Notes under the pieces: model-generated
The model's database searches: none
Seen by the model: the letters and a program-made list of their open reading frames with translations, nothing else
What the model was told of the DNA's origin: nothing
NCBI GenBank assembly: GCA_026713105.1
Contig: JAPOPC010000053.1
Location: forward strand, 1 to 63,058
From: Acidimicrobiaceae bacterium
GTDB taxonomy: Bacteria > Actinomycetota > Acidimicrobiia > Acidimicrobiales > Poriferisodalaceae
DNA length: 63,058 nucleotides
Direction of reading: 5' to 3'
Made by a program: the position numbers and the translations under genes
Shown here: one piece after another, positions 8,228 through 17,577 of the stretch
How the letters are laid out: each line of letters starts with the position of its first letter
Numbering within the stretch: the stretch's first letter is position 1

Positions 8228-8233
8228 ACCCTA
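8228..8233 (-). promoter_or_regulatory. Probable -10 hexamer TAGGGT of the P1 peptidase gene
   Basis: On the minus strand TAGGGT ends 8 nt before the ATG at 8219, which decides the start choice for that gene. Confidence 0.45.
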
Positions 8234-8349
8234 CGCGCAAGTGCGCCAATTGTGTCCACAATCGTCGCGGCTTCGGTCTGGCTCGTTCTCAGTTTTTTCT
8301 CAGTTGCAGTCCGTACGTTGCGGTACGCCTGACCCGGAGGATCTCTCGC

Positions 8350-9081
8350 ATGCGCAAACTCTCTTGGACCGCACCGCTCGCCGTCGCGACAGTCATCGCC
8401 CTGGCTGCTGCTTCCTGCGGGAGCGATGAATCCAGCGGTCTCGCCACGCTCGAGTCCGTGACGACCACGACCTCAGACGACTCCCTGTCTGCCGCGGGTG
8501 TCGACGAGGCTCCCGGGGTACCTGCCCGCACAGAGACAACTGACATCGCAGCAGACACGAGTTCCCAAGCCGATCCAACCTCGGACACCAGCCCAGGCGC
8601 ACAGCCCGAACTCACCGATGAGGAACGCCTGCTCGAATTCGCCCAGTGCATGCGCGACAACGGCGTCGACTTCCCCGATCCGGTCGTGGAGGCCGATGGA
8701 ACGATCGTCTTCGGCCGCCGTCCCGGTGGCGGCGCCGGCGGGCAAGACAGCGAGGGTCTCCAAGCCATCGGACGAGATCCGGACCTTCCCGCAGCTCAAG
8801 CCGCGTGCAGCGAGCACATCGAGGGCTTGGCGCTCGGTCCGGGAGGGCAGAACTTCGACGAGATCAGGGTCGAGCTCATGGACCGCTTGCTCGAATTCGC
8901 TCAGTGCATGCGCGACAACGGTGTCGACGTGCCCGACCCAGATCCGAATGCGTTGACTCCTGGAGGCGGTGGCGGTAGACCTTTCGGCGGGCTCGATTTC
9001 GACGATTCGGACGTGAGCGCCGCATTCGAGATCTGCGGCGAGCAACTGCCCACTCGTCCGGGCCGTGGCGGCGGACAGTGA
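8350..9081 (+). CDS. Secreted lipoprotein with a duplicated CMRDNGV motif, first gene of an efflux operon
   Basis: The 243-aa protein has an N-terminal signal with a lipobox LAAASC, so it is predicted to be lipid-anchored on the outer face of the membrane. A Thr/Ser/Asp-rich linker follows. Two copies of LLEFAQCMRDNGVD-PDP (near residues 94-110 and 180-195) each carry one Cys, and further Cys residues occur downstream, so disulfides are possible. Similar proteins are often found beside MacB-type exporters in actinobacteria, but their role is unknown. The ATG at 8350 has a GGAGG site 9 nt upstream, and the stop overlaps the next gene. TACGTT at 8314-8319 may be the -10. Confidence 0.8.
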   Translation: MRKLSWTAPLAVATVIALAAASCGSDESSGLATLESVTTTTSDDSLSAAGVDEAPGVPARTETTDIAADTSSQADPTSDTSPGAQPELTDEERLLEFAQCMRDNGVDFPDPVVEADGTIVFGRRPGGGAGGQDSEGLQAIGRDPDLPAAQAACSEHIEGLALGPGGQNFDEIRVELMDRLLEFAQCMRDNGVDVPDPDPNALTPGGGGGRPFGGLDFDDSDVSAAFEICGEQLPTRPGRGGGQ

Positions 9082-11171
9082 CCGTGCAGCGCAGGCGCCG
9101 GTTGCTGAGCGTCGCAGCGTTGGCCGTACTGGTGGTAGCCGTCGCCGTTGCAGCGGTGATGGTGACGGTGATCCGGAATGGCAGCGACGGCAGCGCCGAA
9201 CAGGACCGCCAATCCAGCGTCAGCTCAGCGCTCGTCACCCAGCGGGATCTCACCGAGTATCTGGAGATCTCCGGAACCCTTGATTACGAGGGAACGGTCA
9301 CGCTCGCAACCCACAACAGCGGTGTGCTCATGCGTCTCGCTGGCGAAGGGACTGTTGTGCGTCAGGGTGAGCGCCTCTATCTCGTCCTCCATGAGCCTTC
9401 GGAAGCAGATACAGCACGAGTCCTCGCTGACGTCGCCTCGGCTCGCGATGCGCTGGCCGTCGCCGCTGACAATCTGAACGACGCCATTTCGGGACCCAGC
9501 GAGGCTGACGTTGCTTCAGCGCGGGCCGCCGTGGCCGAGGCCAAAGAAGCACGCGATCAGCTGAGCGAACCACCGAGCCTTGCCGAGATCAGCAGCGCGC
9601 AGGCCGAAGTGGCGGCTGCGTCGGAAGCACTGGAAGCACTGGACAACCCCGCTGAGGGCGATCTCGCGGCAGCTCGTGCCGACATTGCTACCGCCGAAGC
9701 CGCTCTGGCCGATCTGAAGGCGGGAGCAACCGAAGCCGAAGTGGAATCCGCTGAGGCGGCAGTGCAAACGGCCACCCAAGCGCTGACCGATCTGAAGGCG
9801 GGAGCATCTGAAGCCGAAATCGAGACAGCGGAGGCAACGCGGCTAGCCGCCTGGGCGACACTCAGAGACGAGCTCCAGAAGTCGGACAACAGCGTCGAGA
9901 CCGAGTTGGCACGCGCGGAGCTGCACACTGCCGAAGAGCACCTCGCCGACCTGCTGGCAGGCCCGACCCAGGCCGAGATCGGCGACGCCGAAGCCAAGGT
10001 GCGAACTGCCGAGGAAGCGCAGGCCGATCTGCTGGCAGGCCCGACACAGGCCGAGATCGACGACGCCGAAGCGAGGGTGCTTGCCGCGAAAGAGCGGCTG
10101 GATCTGCTCGAGAACCCGACTGAGGTTCAGTACTCGCAGGCGCGTGCCGATCTCAATACCGCCGCGGAAGATCTTGCCGACCTGCGCGCCGGGCCCACGC
10201 AAGCTGAGACTGATTCCGCTCACGCAGCCGTACTGGCAGCCGAGCAAGCCCTGGCCGACCTGCTCACTGAGCCGACATCCATTGAACTCGCCGCGCTCGA
10301 AGCGTCCGTGGCCAGTGCCGAAGCAGCACTCGTCAGCGCCCAAGCTGACTTGGCAGCCCACGGCGAAGTCTCGCGACCGCTGTACGCCATGTACGGCGAC
10401 ACCCCTGCCTATCGCAACATGACGGTGGGCCTCGATGGGGACGACATAGGCCAACTTGAACAGAACCTGGCCGACTTGGGCTTCGGAGACACCGAGGGGT
10501 TCGAGGTCGACGGCGTCTTCGACGAACACACCGCCGCAGCCGTGCGACGCTGGCAAGACGAAACCGGGCAGCACGTCGACGGCATGGTGGGCACCGCTGA
10601 CGTGCTCTTCATCGCGGGACCGTCGCAGATAGGCCCGTGGGAGCAAGGCATCGAATTAGGCCAAGAACTCGAGGTCGGCAAGTCGCTGGCCTCGCTCACC
10701 GTGGTGGAGACACCCGTGAATGGCGAGCTGTCCACGACACAGCGAGTCTCAGCCGACCTGCCGCTCGGCGATCGCGACCTGATCTCCGTTGGCATCGCGG
10801 TCAACGTGGAATTGCCCGATGACACAGATGTTGCGGGCACCGTCACCGCAGTCAACCCGTCGCCGGTGCTCGATGAGCAGACGGGCGAGAACATCGTCGA
10901 GGTGACGATCCTGCTCTCCGAGCCGGCCTCGCCGACATGGATCGGCGCAACCGTGACCGTCGAGATCACCGAGACGCTCATCACCGATGCCCTGGTCGTT
11001 CCCGCCACTGCGCTGCTGGCTCTCGTCGAGGGAGGCAGCGCTGTGGAGGTCCTCGACGCCGACGGGTCCACGCGTCTGGTGGCGGTCGAAACCGGCCTCT
11101 TCGTCGACGGCGATGTCGAGGTCATCAGTGTGGACCTGGCGACCGGCATGCGTGTCGTGGTGCCGAGGTGA
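9078..11171 (+). CDS. HlyD/MFP-like periplasmic adaptor with long coiled-coil and peptidoglycan-binding domain
   Basis: This 697-aa protein links an ABC permease to the cell wall. A single N-terminal anchor (about residues 8-30, LLSVAALAVLVVAVAVAAVMV) follows an Arg-rich start. An adaptor-like beta segment comes next, then an Ala/Glu/Asp-rich helical hairpin (about 120-430) built of repeated units such as ADLLAGPTQAEIDDAEARV. A peptidoglycan-binding domain (LEQNLADLGFGDTEGFEVDG, then AAAVRRWQDETG) and a C-terminal beta-barrel follow. The GTG start overlaps the lipoprotein stop by 4 bp, and the gene is coupled to the ATPase downstream. The wall-binding domain replaces the outer-membrane partner of Gram-negative systems. 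Confidence 0.85.
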   Translation: MTVQRRRRLLSVAALAVLVVAVAVAAVMVTVIRNGSDGSAEQDRQSSVSSALVTQRDLTEYLEISGTLDYEGTVTLATHNSGVLMRLAGEGTVVRQGERLYLVLHEPSEADTARVLADVASARDALAVAADNLNDAISGPSEADVASARAAVAEAKEARDQLSEPPSLAEISSAQAEVAAASEALEALDNPAEGDLAAARADIATAEAALADLKAGATEAEVESAEAAVQTATQALTDLKAGASEAEIETAEATRLAAWATLRDELQKSDNSVETELARAELHTAEEHLADLLAGPTQAEIGDAEAKVRTAEEAQADLLAGPTQAEIDDAEARVLAAKERLDLLENPTEVQYSQARADLNTAAEDLADLRAGPTQAETDSAHAAVLAAEQALADLLTEPTSIELAALEASVASAEAALVSAQADLAAHGEVSRPLYAMYGDTPAYRNMTVGLDGDDIGQLEQNLADLGFGDTEGFEVDGVFDEHTAAAVRRWQDETGQHVDGMVGTADVLFIAGPSQIGPWEQGIELGQELEVGKSLASLTVVETPVNGELSTTQRVSADLPLGDRDLISVGIAVNVELPDDTDVAGTVTAVNPSPVLDEQTGENIVEVTILLSEPASPTWIGATVTVEITETLITDALVVPATALLALVEGGSAVEVLDADGSTRLVAVETGLFVDGDVEVISVDLATGMRVVVPR

Positions 11172-11971
11172 TCCAACGAGACTCAAGCAGAACCGGCACC
11201 GGCAGCTCGCGATTGGCACCGCGCGTAGGTCGATCCTCGCTCCGCCGCCGGTGGCAGTTACCGGTCGCTTCGCCCGACCCGGCCGCGCCTGCGATCGAAC
11301 TGCGCAACGTGTCCAAGCGCTATCCGGGCTTACCGCCGGTGACTGCATTGGATCGGGTATCGGTGCGGATCGACCGAGGCGAGATGGTGGCGGTGGTCGG
11401 ACAGTCGGGCAGCGGCAAGTCCACGATGCTCCATGTCATGGGCACGCTCGACCAACCCACGAGCGGCTCAGTGCTGATCGAAGGAATCGACACCTCCGCG
11501 CTCGGTGACGATCACCTCGCGGCGATCCGCGGGCGGCGTGTCGGGTTCGTCTTCCAGCGCTTCTTCCTTCTCGCCGGAGTGCCGATCCTTGACAACGTCG
11601 CCAACGGCTTGCTGTACACCGGCGCCTCTCGCCCGCAACGACGCGAGGCAGCCCGGTCGGTGCTGGAACGAGTCGGGCTCGGTGCCCGTATGCAACACCG
11701 GCCCAACGCATTGTCGGGCGGCGAAACCCAGCGAGTTGCCATCGCACGTGCTCTCGTTCACGAGCCTGCGTTCATCCTGGCCGACGAGCCCACCGGCAAT
11801 CTCGACTCCGCTTCGTCTGCGGGGATCATGGACCTCTTCGGGTCGCTCCACGCCGAGGGCCGGACCATCGTGGTCGTCACTCACAACGAACAGATCGCTG
11901 CTGCCCTGCCCCGTCAGCTGCAAATTCTGGATGGGCGGCTCGAGCAGGACATTCGGACAGGTGCTGCGTGA
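11168..11971 (+). CDS. ABC transporter ATP-binding protein, MacB/LolD type
   Basis: ATPase of 267 aa driving the MacB-like permease encoded next. Walker A GQSGSGKST, the signature LSGGETQRVAIARAL, Walker B FILADEPTGNLDS and the H-loop VVVTHNEQ are all present. GETQR in place of the usual GQQQR is a mild variation. The GTG at 11168 overlaps the adaptor stop by 4 bp; the first 35 residues are Arg/Ser-rich and precede the domain. The family handles lipoproteins, peptides or macrolides through a mechanotransmission mechanism rather than a channel. Confidence 0.9.
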   Translation: MIQRDSSRTGTGSSRLAPRVGRSSLRRRWQLPVASPDPAAPAIELRNVSKRYPGLPPVTALDRVSVRIDRGEMVAVVGQSGSGKSTMLHVMGTLDQPTSGSVLIEGIDTSALGDDHLAAIRGRRVGFVFQRFFLLAGVPILDNVANGLLYTGASRPQRREAARSVLERVGLGARMQHRPNALSGGETQRVAIARALVHEPAFILADEPTGNLDSASSAGIMDLFGSLHAEGRTIVVVTHNEQIAAALPRQLQILDGRLEQDIRTGAA

Positions 11972-11981
11972 AGGCAGCGTC

Positions 11982-13181
11982 GTGACCGACTTGTTGGCAC
12001 CCAGCCGGCTCCGGCTCTCCGAAGTCGCGCGGGTCGGCCTCGGTTCGCTGGCTTCCCGCAAGCTCCGCTCGATCCTGTCGGCACTCGGCATCGCGATCGG
12101 GATCGCTTCGCTGGTGAGCGTTCTGGGCCTCTCAGACTCGTCGAAATCTGCGCTGCTCGACCAGATCGGCGCGCTCGGCACCAATCTGCTGACGATCGAG
12201 GCCGGCACCGGATTCGGCGCCGGTGATTCGGCCCTTCCCGAGACCGCCGTTGCGACCATCGGCCGTGTTGCGACCGTCGAAGCCACAGCAGCGACCTATG
12301 GGGTCGATGCCGGCGTCTACCGCAATGATCTCGTGCCGGCGGAGCAGACGGGCGGCATCAGCGTGTTCGCAGCCGACCCAGGATTGCTCGAGACGCTCAA
12401 CGGCACCATCTCCGAGGGCTCGTTCATCACCGAGGCAACCAGGTCGTACCCGGCCGCAGTGGTCGGCTCGGTCGCTGCGGAACGCCTGGGAATTCGCAAC
12501 CTCGACAACCCCGTAGAGCTCTACATCGGCGGGAAGTGGGTCGAGGTTCTCGGACTCCTCGAGCCGTTCGCCTTGGCCGCGGATCTGGACCGAGCAGTGT
12601 TGATCGGGGACCGAGCAGCCGAGGACTACTACGGCATCGAACTCATCCCGTCCACCGTGTTTGTGCGCGTCGACGAGAGCTACATCGACGAGACCCGTGA
12701 CGTGCTCGCCGCGACCGTTGATCCCGAGAACCCCGAAGAGGCGGAGATCAGCCGGCCTTCGGACCTGCTGGAGGCCAGATCGGCCGCCGAGAGTTCATTC
12801 ACCGGGTTGTTCCTGGGCTTGGGGGCAGTGGCGTTGCTCGTCGGCGGGATCGGCGTGGCCAACGTCATGGTGATCGGAGTCATCGAACGGCGCAGTGAGA
12901 TCGGACTGCGTCGCGCCATCGGAGCGACCCGGGCACACATCCGTCGGCAGTTCCTCATCGAGGCCCTGACGCTCGCTTCGCTGGGTGGCACCGTCGGCGT
13001 CCTGCTGGGCGTGGCCGTGACGTACGTCTACGCGACAGCGCAGGGTTGGCGTGTGATCATCCCGCCCATTGCGCTGATCGGCGGGATCGCTGCTGCCGTG
13101 CTGATCGGAGCAATCGCAGGCTTGTACCCGGCAATCCGGGCGGCCAAGGTGTCCCCCACCGAAGCGCTCCGCTCCGACTGA
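11982..13181 (+). CDS. MacB/FtsX-family ABC permease
   Basis: Membrane protein of 399 aa with the MacB layout: one TM helix near the N-terminus (LRSILSALGIAIGIASLVSVLG), a large extracytoplasmic MacB-PCD domain, then three C-terminal TM helices from LFLGLGAVALLVGGIGVANVM onward. The cytoplasmic RRSEIGLRRAIGATRAHIRRQFLIE and the end segment RAAKVSPTEALRSD are family hallmarks. GTG at 11982 is chosen because GAAGG lies upstream and the length fits; GTG at 11961 is an alternative. It is the last gene of the four-gene export operon. Confidence 0.9.
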   Translation: MTDLLAPSRLRLSEVARVGLGSLASRKLRSILSALGIAIGIASLVSVLGLSDSSKSALLDQIGALGTNLLTIEAGTGFGAGDSALPETAVATIGRVATVEATAATYGVDAGVYRNDLVPAEQTGGISVFAADPGLLETLNGTISEGSFITEATRSYPAAVVGSVAAERLGIRNLDNPVELYIGGKWVEVLGLLEPFALAADLDRAVLIGDRAAEDYYGIELIPSTVFVRVDESYIDETRDVLAATVDPENPEEAEISRPSDLLEARSAAESSFTGLFLGLGAVALLVGGIGVANVMVIGVIERRSEIGLRRAIGATRAHIRRQFLIEALTLASLGGTVGVLLGVAVTYVYATAQGWRVIIPPIALIGGIAAAVLIGAIAGLYPAIRAAKVSPTEALRSD

Positions 13182-13214
13182 CCCGCTAGGCCGTCGGAGA
13201 ACCTGCGGCGAGCA

Positions 13215-14171
13215 CTACCCGTCGGATTGGGCGCCGCTGGAGCTGGCGGCTGGGCTGTTGGTTTCGCGGAACATCTCGCCCATGGCTGCGACGGCACCGA
13301 GCACTCCGCTGGTGTCGAGCGGCAGGAAGATCTTGGTGGCCTGACCGTCCGCGATGCCTTGCAGCGCTTCGAGGTACTTGATGGCGATCAGGTCGTCGGT
13401 TGGATCGCCGTTGTGGATCGCCATGAAGACCCGCTCGATGGCTTGGCCCTCGCCTTCGGCGACCGTGAGCTTTTGGTACTTGTCGGCATCGGCGACTCGC
13501 TTGATGGCTTCAGCTTCGCCTTCGGCACGCAGGATCTGCGATTCCTTCACGCCTTCAGACTTCAGGATCGCGGAGCGCTTGTCGCCTTCAGCCTCGGTGA
13601 CGATTGCGCGGCGGTCGCGTTCGGCCTTCATCTGGCGGTGCATCGCTTGGGTGACGTCGGGCGGCGGCTCGATGCGCTGGATCTCGACACGGACTACCCG
13701 GGTGCCCCACTTGTCGGTGGCGTCGTCGAGGATCTGGCGCAGCTTGGAGTTGATGAGTTCGCGCGACACCAGCGCGTCGTCGAGTTGCAGGTCACCGATC
13801 ACGTTGCGGAGATTGGTCTGCGCCAGCTTCGTCACCGCGATGATGAAGTTGCCCACCGCGTACTTCAGCTTTACCGGGTCGGTCGGCTCGTAGTAGATGA
13901 CGGCGTCGACGGTGACCGCCACGTTGTCCTTGGTGATGACCTCTTGAGGCGGCACATCTACCACCTGCTCGCGCATGTCCACCTTGAGGATTCGCTGGAC
14001 GAACGGGATCACAAATCGCAGACCGGGCTCGACGGTCGACCGGTACTTGCCCAAGTTCTCGACAAGACCCTGTTCGAAGGGCCGGATGATGCGCAGGCCC
14101 TTCGCGGCGATCACGAAGATCGCCAGTGCGACTATTGCCAGGAGGATGACTCCCGGGTCGATGCTGTCCAT
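13215..14171 (-). CDS. SPFH/band 7 (stomatin-like, QmcA type) membrane protein
   Basis: The 318-aa protein has an N-terminal membrane helix ([19 protein letters not shown]), an SPFH domain ([38 protein letters not shown]) and an Ala/Glu/Lys coiled coil ([18 protein letters not shown]). Such proteins form oligomeric scaffolds on the membrane and organise proteases or fluid domains. The ATG at 14171 overlaps the upstream NfeD gene's stop, and this NfeD-SPFH pairing is a well-known functional couple. An upstream TTG codon is ignored. Confidence 0.92.
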   Translation of the reverse strand: MDSIDPGVILLAIVALAIFVIAAKGLRIIRPFEQGLVENLGKYRSTVEPGLRFVIPFVQRILKVDMREQVVDVPPQEVITKDNVAVTVDAVIYYEPTDPVKLKYAVGNFIIAVTKLAQTNLRNVIGDLQLDDALVSRELINSKLRQILDDATDKWGTRVVRVEIQRIEPPPDVTQAMHRQMKAERDRRAIVTEAEGDKRSAILKSEGVKESQILRAEGEAEAIKRVADADKYQKLTVAEGEGQAIERVFMAIHNGDPTDDLIAIKYLEALQGIADGQATKIFLPLDTSGVLGAVAAMGEMFRETNSPAASSSGAQSDG

Positions 14172-14791
14172 CAATCGCTCCTCGCAGTGTCTGAATGTTC
14201 GTTGTGGTCGCCGCTGTCGGAGCCAGACTCGCTCGTCGCGGCCTCTGCGGCGGCAGCTTCCGCTGCGTCTTGCGAGCTTGCTTCCGCCGCGGGCGCGGCC
14301 GCTGGCTCACTATGGCGCACGTAGTCCGGGGGCGGCGGCTCGGCAAGCTCGACGAGCAGCTTGGTGCCGCGCAACGCGGTGACCCGTACTAGGGATCCCT
14401 CTTCGATCGGTCCGGAATCGGCAACGGCGCGCCACTCGTCCGACTCGACCCGGACACGTCCTGTGTTCTCGACGAGGTCAATGTCCTCGATGACCCGACC
14501 GTCCATCCCGACGTAGCGGTTCGCTCCGACCGGAAGATCGTCGGGCCGATCCTGGCGGCCCATGAAGCGGCGCAAAATCAGCATGGAAACACCGGTGCCG
14601 CCGAAGAAGAGCAGCCATTGGACGGCACCATGGAGATCCAGCCACGCCGCGGCTGCAGCCAGAGCCGCACCCAAAGCAAACGGCAGCAGGAAGAACCCGG
14701 CGGTGAAGATCTCACCGATGCCCATAACCATCGCCACCGCGACCCAGACCCACCGCCATAGTTCGTTGTCCACCCGAACCCCCGCGTGCAT
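14171..14791 (-). CDS. NfeD family membrane protein
   Basis: The 206-aa protein has clustered TM helices ([50 protein letters not shown]) followed by an OB-fold NfeD domain ([38 protein letters not shown]). A low-complexity Ala/Glu/Ser tail of about 50 residues is disordered-looking. NfeD proteins work with SPFH partners such as the one encoded directly downstream. The ATG at 14791 is chosen; the open frame extends further only as shadow of mutM. Confidence 0.88.
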   Translation of the reverse strand: MHAGVRVDNELWRWVWVAVAMVMGIGEIFTAGFFLLPFALGAALAAAAAWLDLHGAVQWLLFFGGTGVSMLILRRFMGRQDRPDDLPVGANRYVGMDGRVIEDIDLVENTGRVRVESDEWRAVADSGPIEEGSLVRVTALRGTKLLVELAEPPPPDYVRHSEPAAAPAAEASSQDAAEAAAAEAATSESGSDSGDHNEHSDTARSD

Positions 14792-14840
14792 CGTTGGATG
14801 TGCTGCAAGTATGCCCCGCTGCAGCGAGGCCGCTGCCGCG

Positions 14841-15719
14841 CTAGCGCCTTTGGCAGGCAGGGCACCAAGTGCTGGAGCGTTGATCCAGCACCCGGCGGCG
14901 CAATTCGGTGCCGCAGCGCACGCACGGTTCGCCCGCTCGGCCGTAGCAGACAAAGTACTTCTGATTGTCGCCCGCGCCCTCAAGGCTGTAGTAGTCGCGC
15001 AGCGTGCTGCCGCCGCGTTCGATGCTCGCGACCAGTACATCGCGTAGCGCAGCCAGCAGCCGCTCCGCTCGCCGTTTCGAGATCGCCCGGGCCGACGGGT
15101 TGATGCACGCCAGGAACAACGCCTCGTCTGCGTAGATGTTCCCGATGCCGGCGACGAGGCGCTGGTTCAGCAGCTGTGTCTTGATGCGCTGGCTCGACCT
15201 CCGGCTCGCTCGCCAGAACGCTGCTGCATCGAAGCCTTCATCCAGCGGCTCTGGACCCATTGCCGCCAGCGTGGGCAGATCGCGGTAGTCGCCCCGGTCG
15301 CAGACGGCAATCCGGCCGAACCGGCGAACGTCATGCAGGCAGAGCACCTCGTCGCTGTCGAGACGCCACCAGGCACGCACGTACGGGTCGGCAGCGCTGA
15401 TCGCCCTTGGGGCCATGACCGCTGCCGCCGATCCATCGGCGGGACGAGGCGGCGGCAGGTCATCGCGTGCTGCAGTGGGCGTGTCGGCAAAGCACAGCCG
15501 CCCAGTCATGCCGAGATGGGTGATCAAGTCGCGCCCGCAGTCCAGCTCGGCAATCAGGTACTTGCCGCGCCGCCGCAACGCCTCGACTTCGCTGCCCACC
15601 GCATCGACGCCAGATGCGAACTTGCGCGACGGATGAGCCCAGGCATCGGTGATCCACCGTCCGACCAGCGGCGGCTCCAACTGTCTTCGGACGACTTCGA
15701 CTTCGGGAAGCTCAGGCAT
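14841..15719 (-). CDS. mutM: Formamidopyrimidine-DNA glycosylase (Fpg)
   Basis: Base-excision repair enzyme that removes 8-oxoguanine and nicks the abasic site. The 292-aa protein begins MPELPEVE, so Pro2 (Schiff-base nucleophile) and Glu3 are present after Met removal. Further hallmarks are the Lys in GKYLI, HLGMTGRL, the helix-two-turn-helix with GIGNIYADEALF, and a C-terminal zinc finger with Cys pairs in PCVRCG and WCPAC. The chain is complete. It may be co-transcribed with nfeD/SPFH downstream (49-bp gap). Confidence 0.95.
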   Translation of the reverse strand: MPELPEVEVVRRQLEPPLVGRWITDAWAHPSRKFASGVDAVGSEVEALRRRGKYLIAELDCGRDLITHLGMTGRLCFADTPTAARDDLPPPRPADGSAAAVMAPRAISAADPYVRAWWRLDSDEVLCLHDVRRFGRIAVCDRGDYRDLPTLAAMGPEPLDEGFDAAAFWRASRRSSQRIKTQLLNQRLVAGIGNIYADEALFLACINPSARAISKRRAERLLAALRDVLVASIERGGSTLRDYYSLEGAGDNQKYFVCYGRAGEPCVRCGTELRRRVLDQRSSTWCPACQRR

Positions 15720-15778
15720 CGCTGGCCCGACAGCATCCAGCGAACAGAGCTGCGATTCGGGGCTGCCGCGGGACCGGC

Positions 15779-16582
15779 CTACCTGAACTGCGGCGGGCGC
15801 TTTTCCAGGAACGCAGCGACCGCCTCGCGGTGATCATCCGATGCGCGAGCAACATTCAGCGCTTCCATCTCACGACGCTGCACGGCCCGCAGATCGGTGT
15901 CGGATCCGTTGTCGGACAGAAGCTGCTTGGTCAACTGCAACATGGTCGGCGGATTCTCCGCATAGCTGCGCGCGCGAGCGAGCGCAGCTTCGAATACGTC
16001 CCCGTCGGTGACTTCATCGACGAGGCCCAGCTCGGCTGCCTCAGCCCCGAGGACGATGCGGCCGGACAGTGCAAGGTCTGAGGCCGCTCCCCAGCCGCAT
16101 CGCTGAATGAGGATGTGCGACGACGCCAGCTCCGGCGTCACGCCCATCTTGACGAAGCGGCACGACAGCTTCGCTTCGCTGTGGGCTACCAGGAAGTCCA
16201 TGGACAAGATCATCGTGAGGCCGACGCCGATCGAGGCACCATTGATGGCCGCCACCATGGGTTTGGAGCTGCGCACGAGCTCGACCCAGTCGTCTGCGGC
16301 GGCATCATCGCCAGCGGCTGCCTCGCCCACGCTGCCGCCCGCTTCGTCGGCGGCATCGATCCGGGCCGCAAAGACCTCCGCGATGTCTGCGCCGGCGCAG
16401 AAGCCGCGACCCGCACCGGTGATGACGAATGCGCCGACCGACGGATCGTCGTTGCCGCTCTTCACAGCGTGAGTCAGCTCCGATTGCATGCGCGGCGTCC
16501 ACGCGTTCAGCTTCTCGGGCCGGTTCAGCGTCAGCACCCGCACGTCGTCGTGGTTGCTGACAGTGATCTGCTCGTAGTCCAT
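15779..16582 (-). CDS. Enoyl-CoA hydratase/isomerase family protein
   Basis: Crotonase-fold protein of 267 aa. Oxyanion-hole motifs are AGRGFCAGADI and INGASIGVGLTMILSMDF. An unusual Ala/Asp-rich insertion (about residues 75-100, around GEAAAGDDAAADD) lengthens the loop after the first motif. The usual catalytic Glu of the second motif appears in VKMGVTPELASSHIL. ATG at 16582 is chosen because GGGGAG lies 7 nt upstream; the longer open frame has no family match. Substrate unknown; no beta-oxidation partners are adjacent on this strand. Confidence 0.85.
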   Translation of the reverse strand: MDYEQITVSNHDDVRVLTLNRPEKLNAWTPRMQSELTHAVKSGNDDPSVGAFVITGAGRGFCAGADIAEVFAARIDAADEAGGSVGEAAAGDDAAADDWVELVRSSKPMVAAINGASIGVGLTMILSMDFLVAHSEAKLSCRFVKMGVTPELASSHILIQRCGWGAASDLALSGRIVLGAEAAELGLVDEVTDGDVFEAALARARSYAENPPTMLQLTKQLLSDNGSDTDLRAVQRREMEALNVARASDDHREAVAAFLEKRPPQFR

Positions 16583-16639
16583 CTCGATGCTCCCCGGTTC
16601 GCCAGATCGGCCTACAGCATGGCCGGTGCATGCACCGCT

Positions 16640-16691
16640 TCGCTCACGCAGCGATGCGATGTCTGATGCGGCGTCGCTCACGCAGCGATGC
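16640..16691. repeat. 18-bp direct repeat, two copies 34 bp apart
   Basis: TCGCTCACGCAGCGATGC occurs at 16640-16657 and 16674-16691. The second copy covers the last codons and stop of the nuclease gene; the first lies in the gap before the enoyl-CoA hydratase gene. It looks like a small local duplication; no function is evident. Confidence 0.6.
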
Positions 16692-17553
16692 CGTTCCTCC
16701 GCTGATGCTCGAGCTGACCTTCGGGACAGTCGTCGCGATAGGGGCACCAGCTGCACAGCGGGCCCGGGGTGGGTTCGAATCGGCCCGTCGCTGTGGCCTC
16801 GCCAATGCGATCCCACGTGCTGCAGTGCTCGTCGACCGCCGCCGAGACCGCTTCGGGGTCGAACGGGCGGGCGATCTCGGTGGGCCGGCGCTCCCCGCGG
16901 CCGGCACCCGTCTCGCCCAGGTACAGCAGCCGCACGTCGCTGACGTCATCGCCCACAGACTCAAGCGCAGCTGCATATAACCAGACCTGCGACAGGCGGC
17001 TGTCGACAAAGCGCTGCGGGGGCGGGCGGCCCGTCTTGTAGTCGGTGACGCGCAGGCCGTCGGGCACCCGGTCGACAAGATCCACGATGCCCCGGAACGG
17101 CACTCCTTCCAGCGAGGTATGGACATCGCGCTCACGATCCACCACGTCGACCTCGACGGGGTCCACCAACGCGAAGTAGCCCTCGATGTCCGTCCACGCA
17201 TTCCATCGAAAGGCCCGTTCTTGGTCTTCGGGCAATTCCAGCGCCGCGAAATCGGAATTTGCAGCGAGCTGCGGCCACAGGTCGCGGCAGATGGCACGCG
17301 CACGCTCGAGCGTTCGCTGCGAGGGTGCGACCGCGAGCAGCTCCTCGAGCACGTGATGCACAAACGTGCCGCGCAACGCGGGCTCACCCGGGGGGTCTGG
17401 CCGCTTGTCGACGTAGCGGAACTTCCAGCGCCTCGCGCACTGCCGGAAGGTCGACGCGCCCGAAGGACTCAAGCTCCTCGGAGCCTCCACCACTGGAGCA
17501 TCGTCGGCAATGACGCTGCCGGCGCGGGGTTCCACATTCACAGCGTGGCCCAT
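16678..17553 (-). CDS. PD-(D/E)XK nuclease family protein (stand-alone RecB/Cas4-like domain)
   Basis: The 291-aa protein resembles the nuclease domain of RecB/AddB without a helicase. It has the N-terminal SPSGASTFRQCARRWKFRY, the His motif GTFVHHVLEELL, the active-site Asp in GIVDLVDRV, and VTDYKTGR giving D-x-K. A downstream Gln/Tyr motif (LSQVWLYAAAL) and a C-terminal cluster CSWCPYRDDC follow. With the N-terminal Cys, that cluster is expected to bind a 4Fe-4S cluster as in AddB/Cas4. No cas genes or CRISPR array are nearby. It probably processes DNA ends, but a partner helicase is not adjacent. Confidence 0.85.
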   Translation of the reverse strand: MGHAVNVEPRAGSVIADDAPVVEAPRSLSPSGASTFRQCARRWKFRYVDKRPDPPGEPALRGTFVHHVLEELLAVAPSQRTLERARAICRDLWPQLAANSDFAALELPEDQERAFRWNAWTDIEGYFALVDPVEVDVVDRERDVHTSLEGVPFRGIVDLVDRVPDGLRVTDYKTGRPPPQRFVDSRLSQVWLYAAALESVGDDVSDVRLLYLGETGAGRGERRPTEIARPFDPEAVSAAVDEHCSTWDRIGEATATGRFEPTPGPLCSWCPYRDDCPEGQLEHQRRNGIAA

Positions 17554-17577
17554 CTCAACATCGCAAGCGTGGATGGT

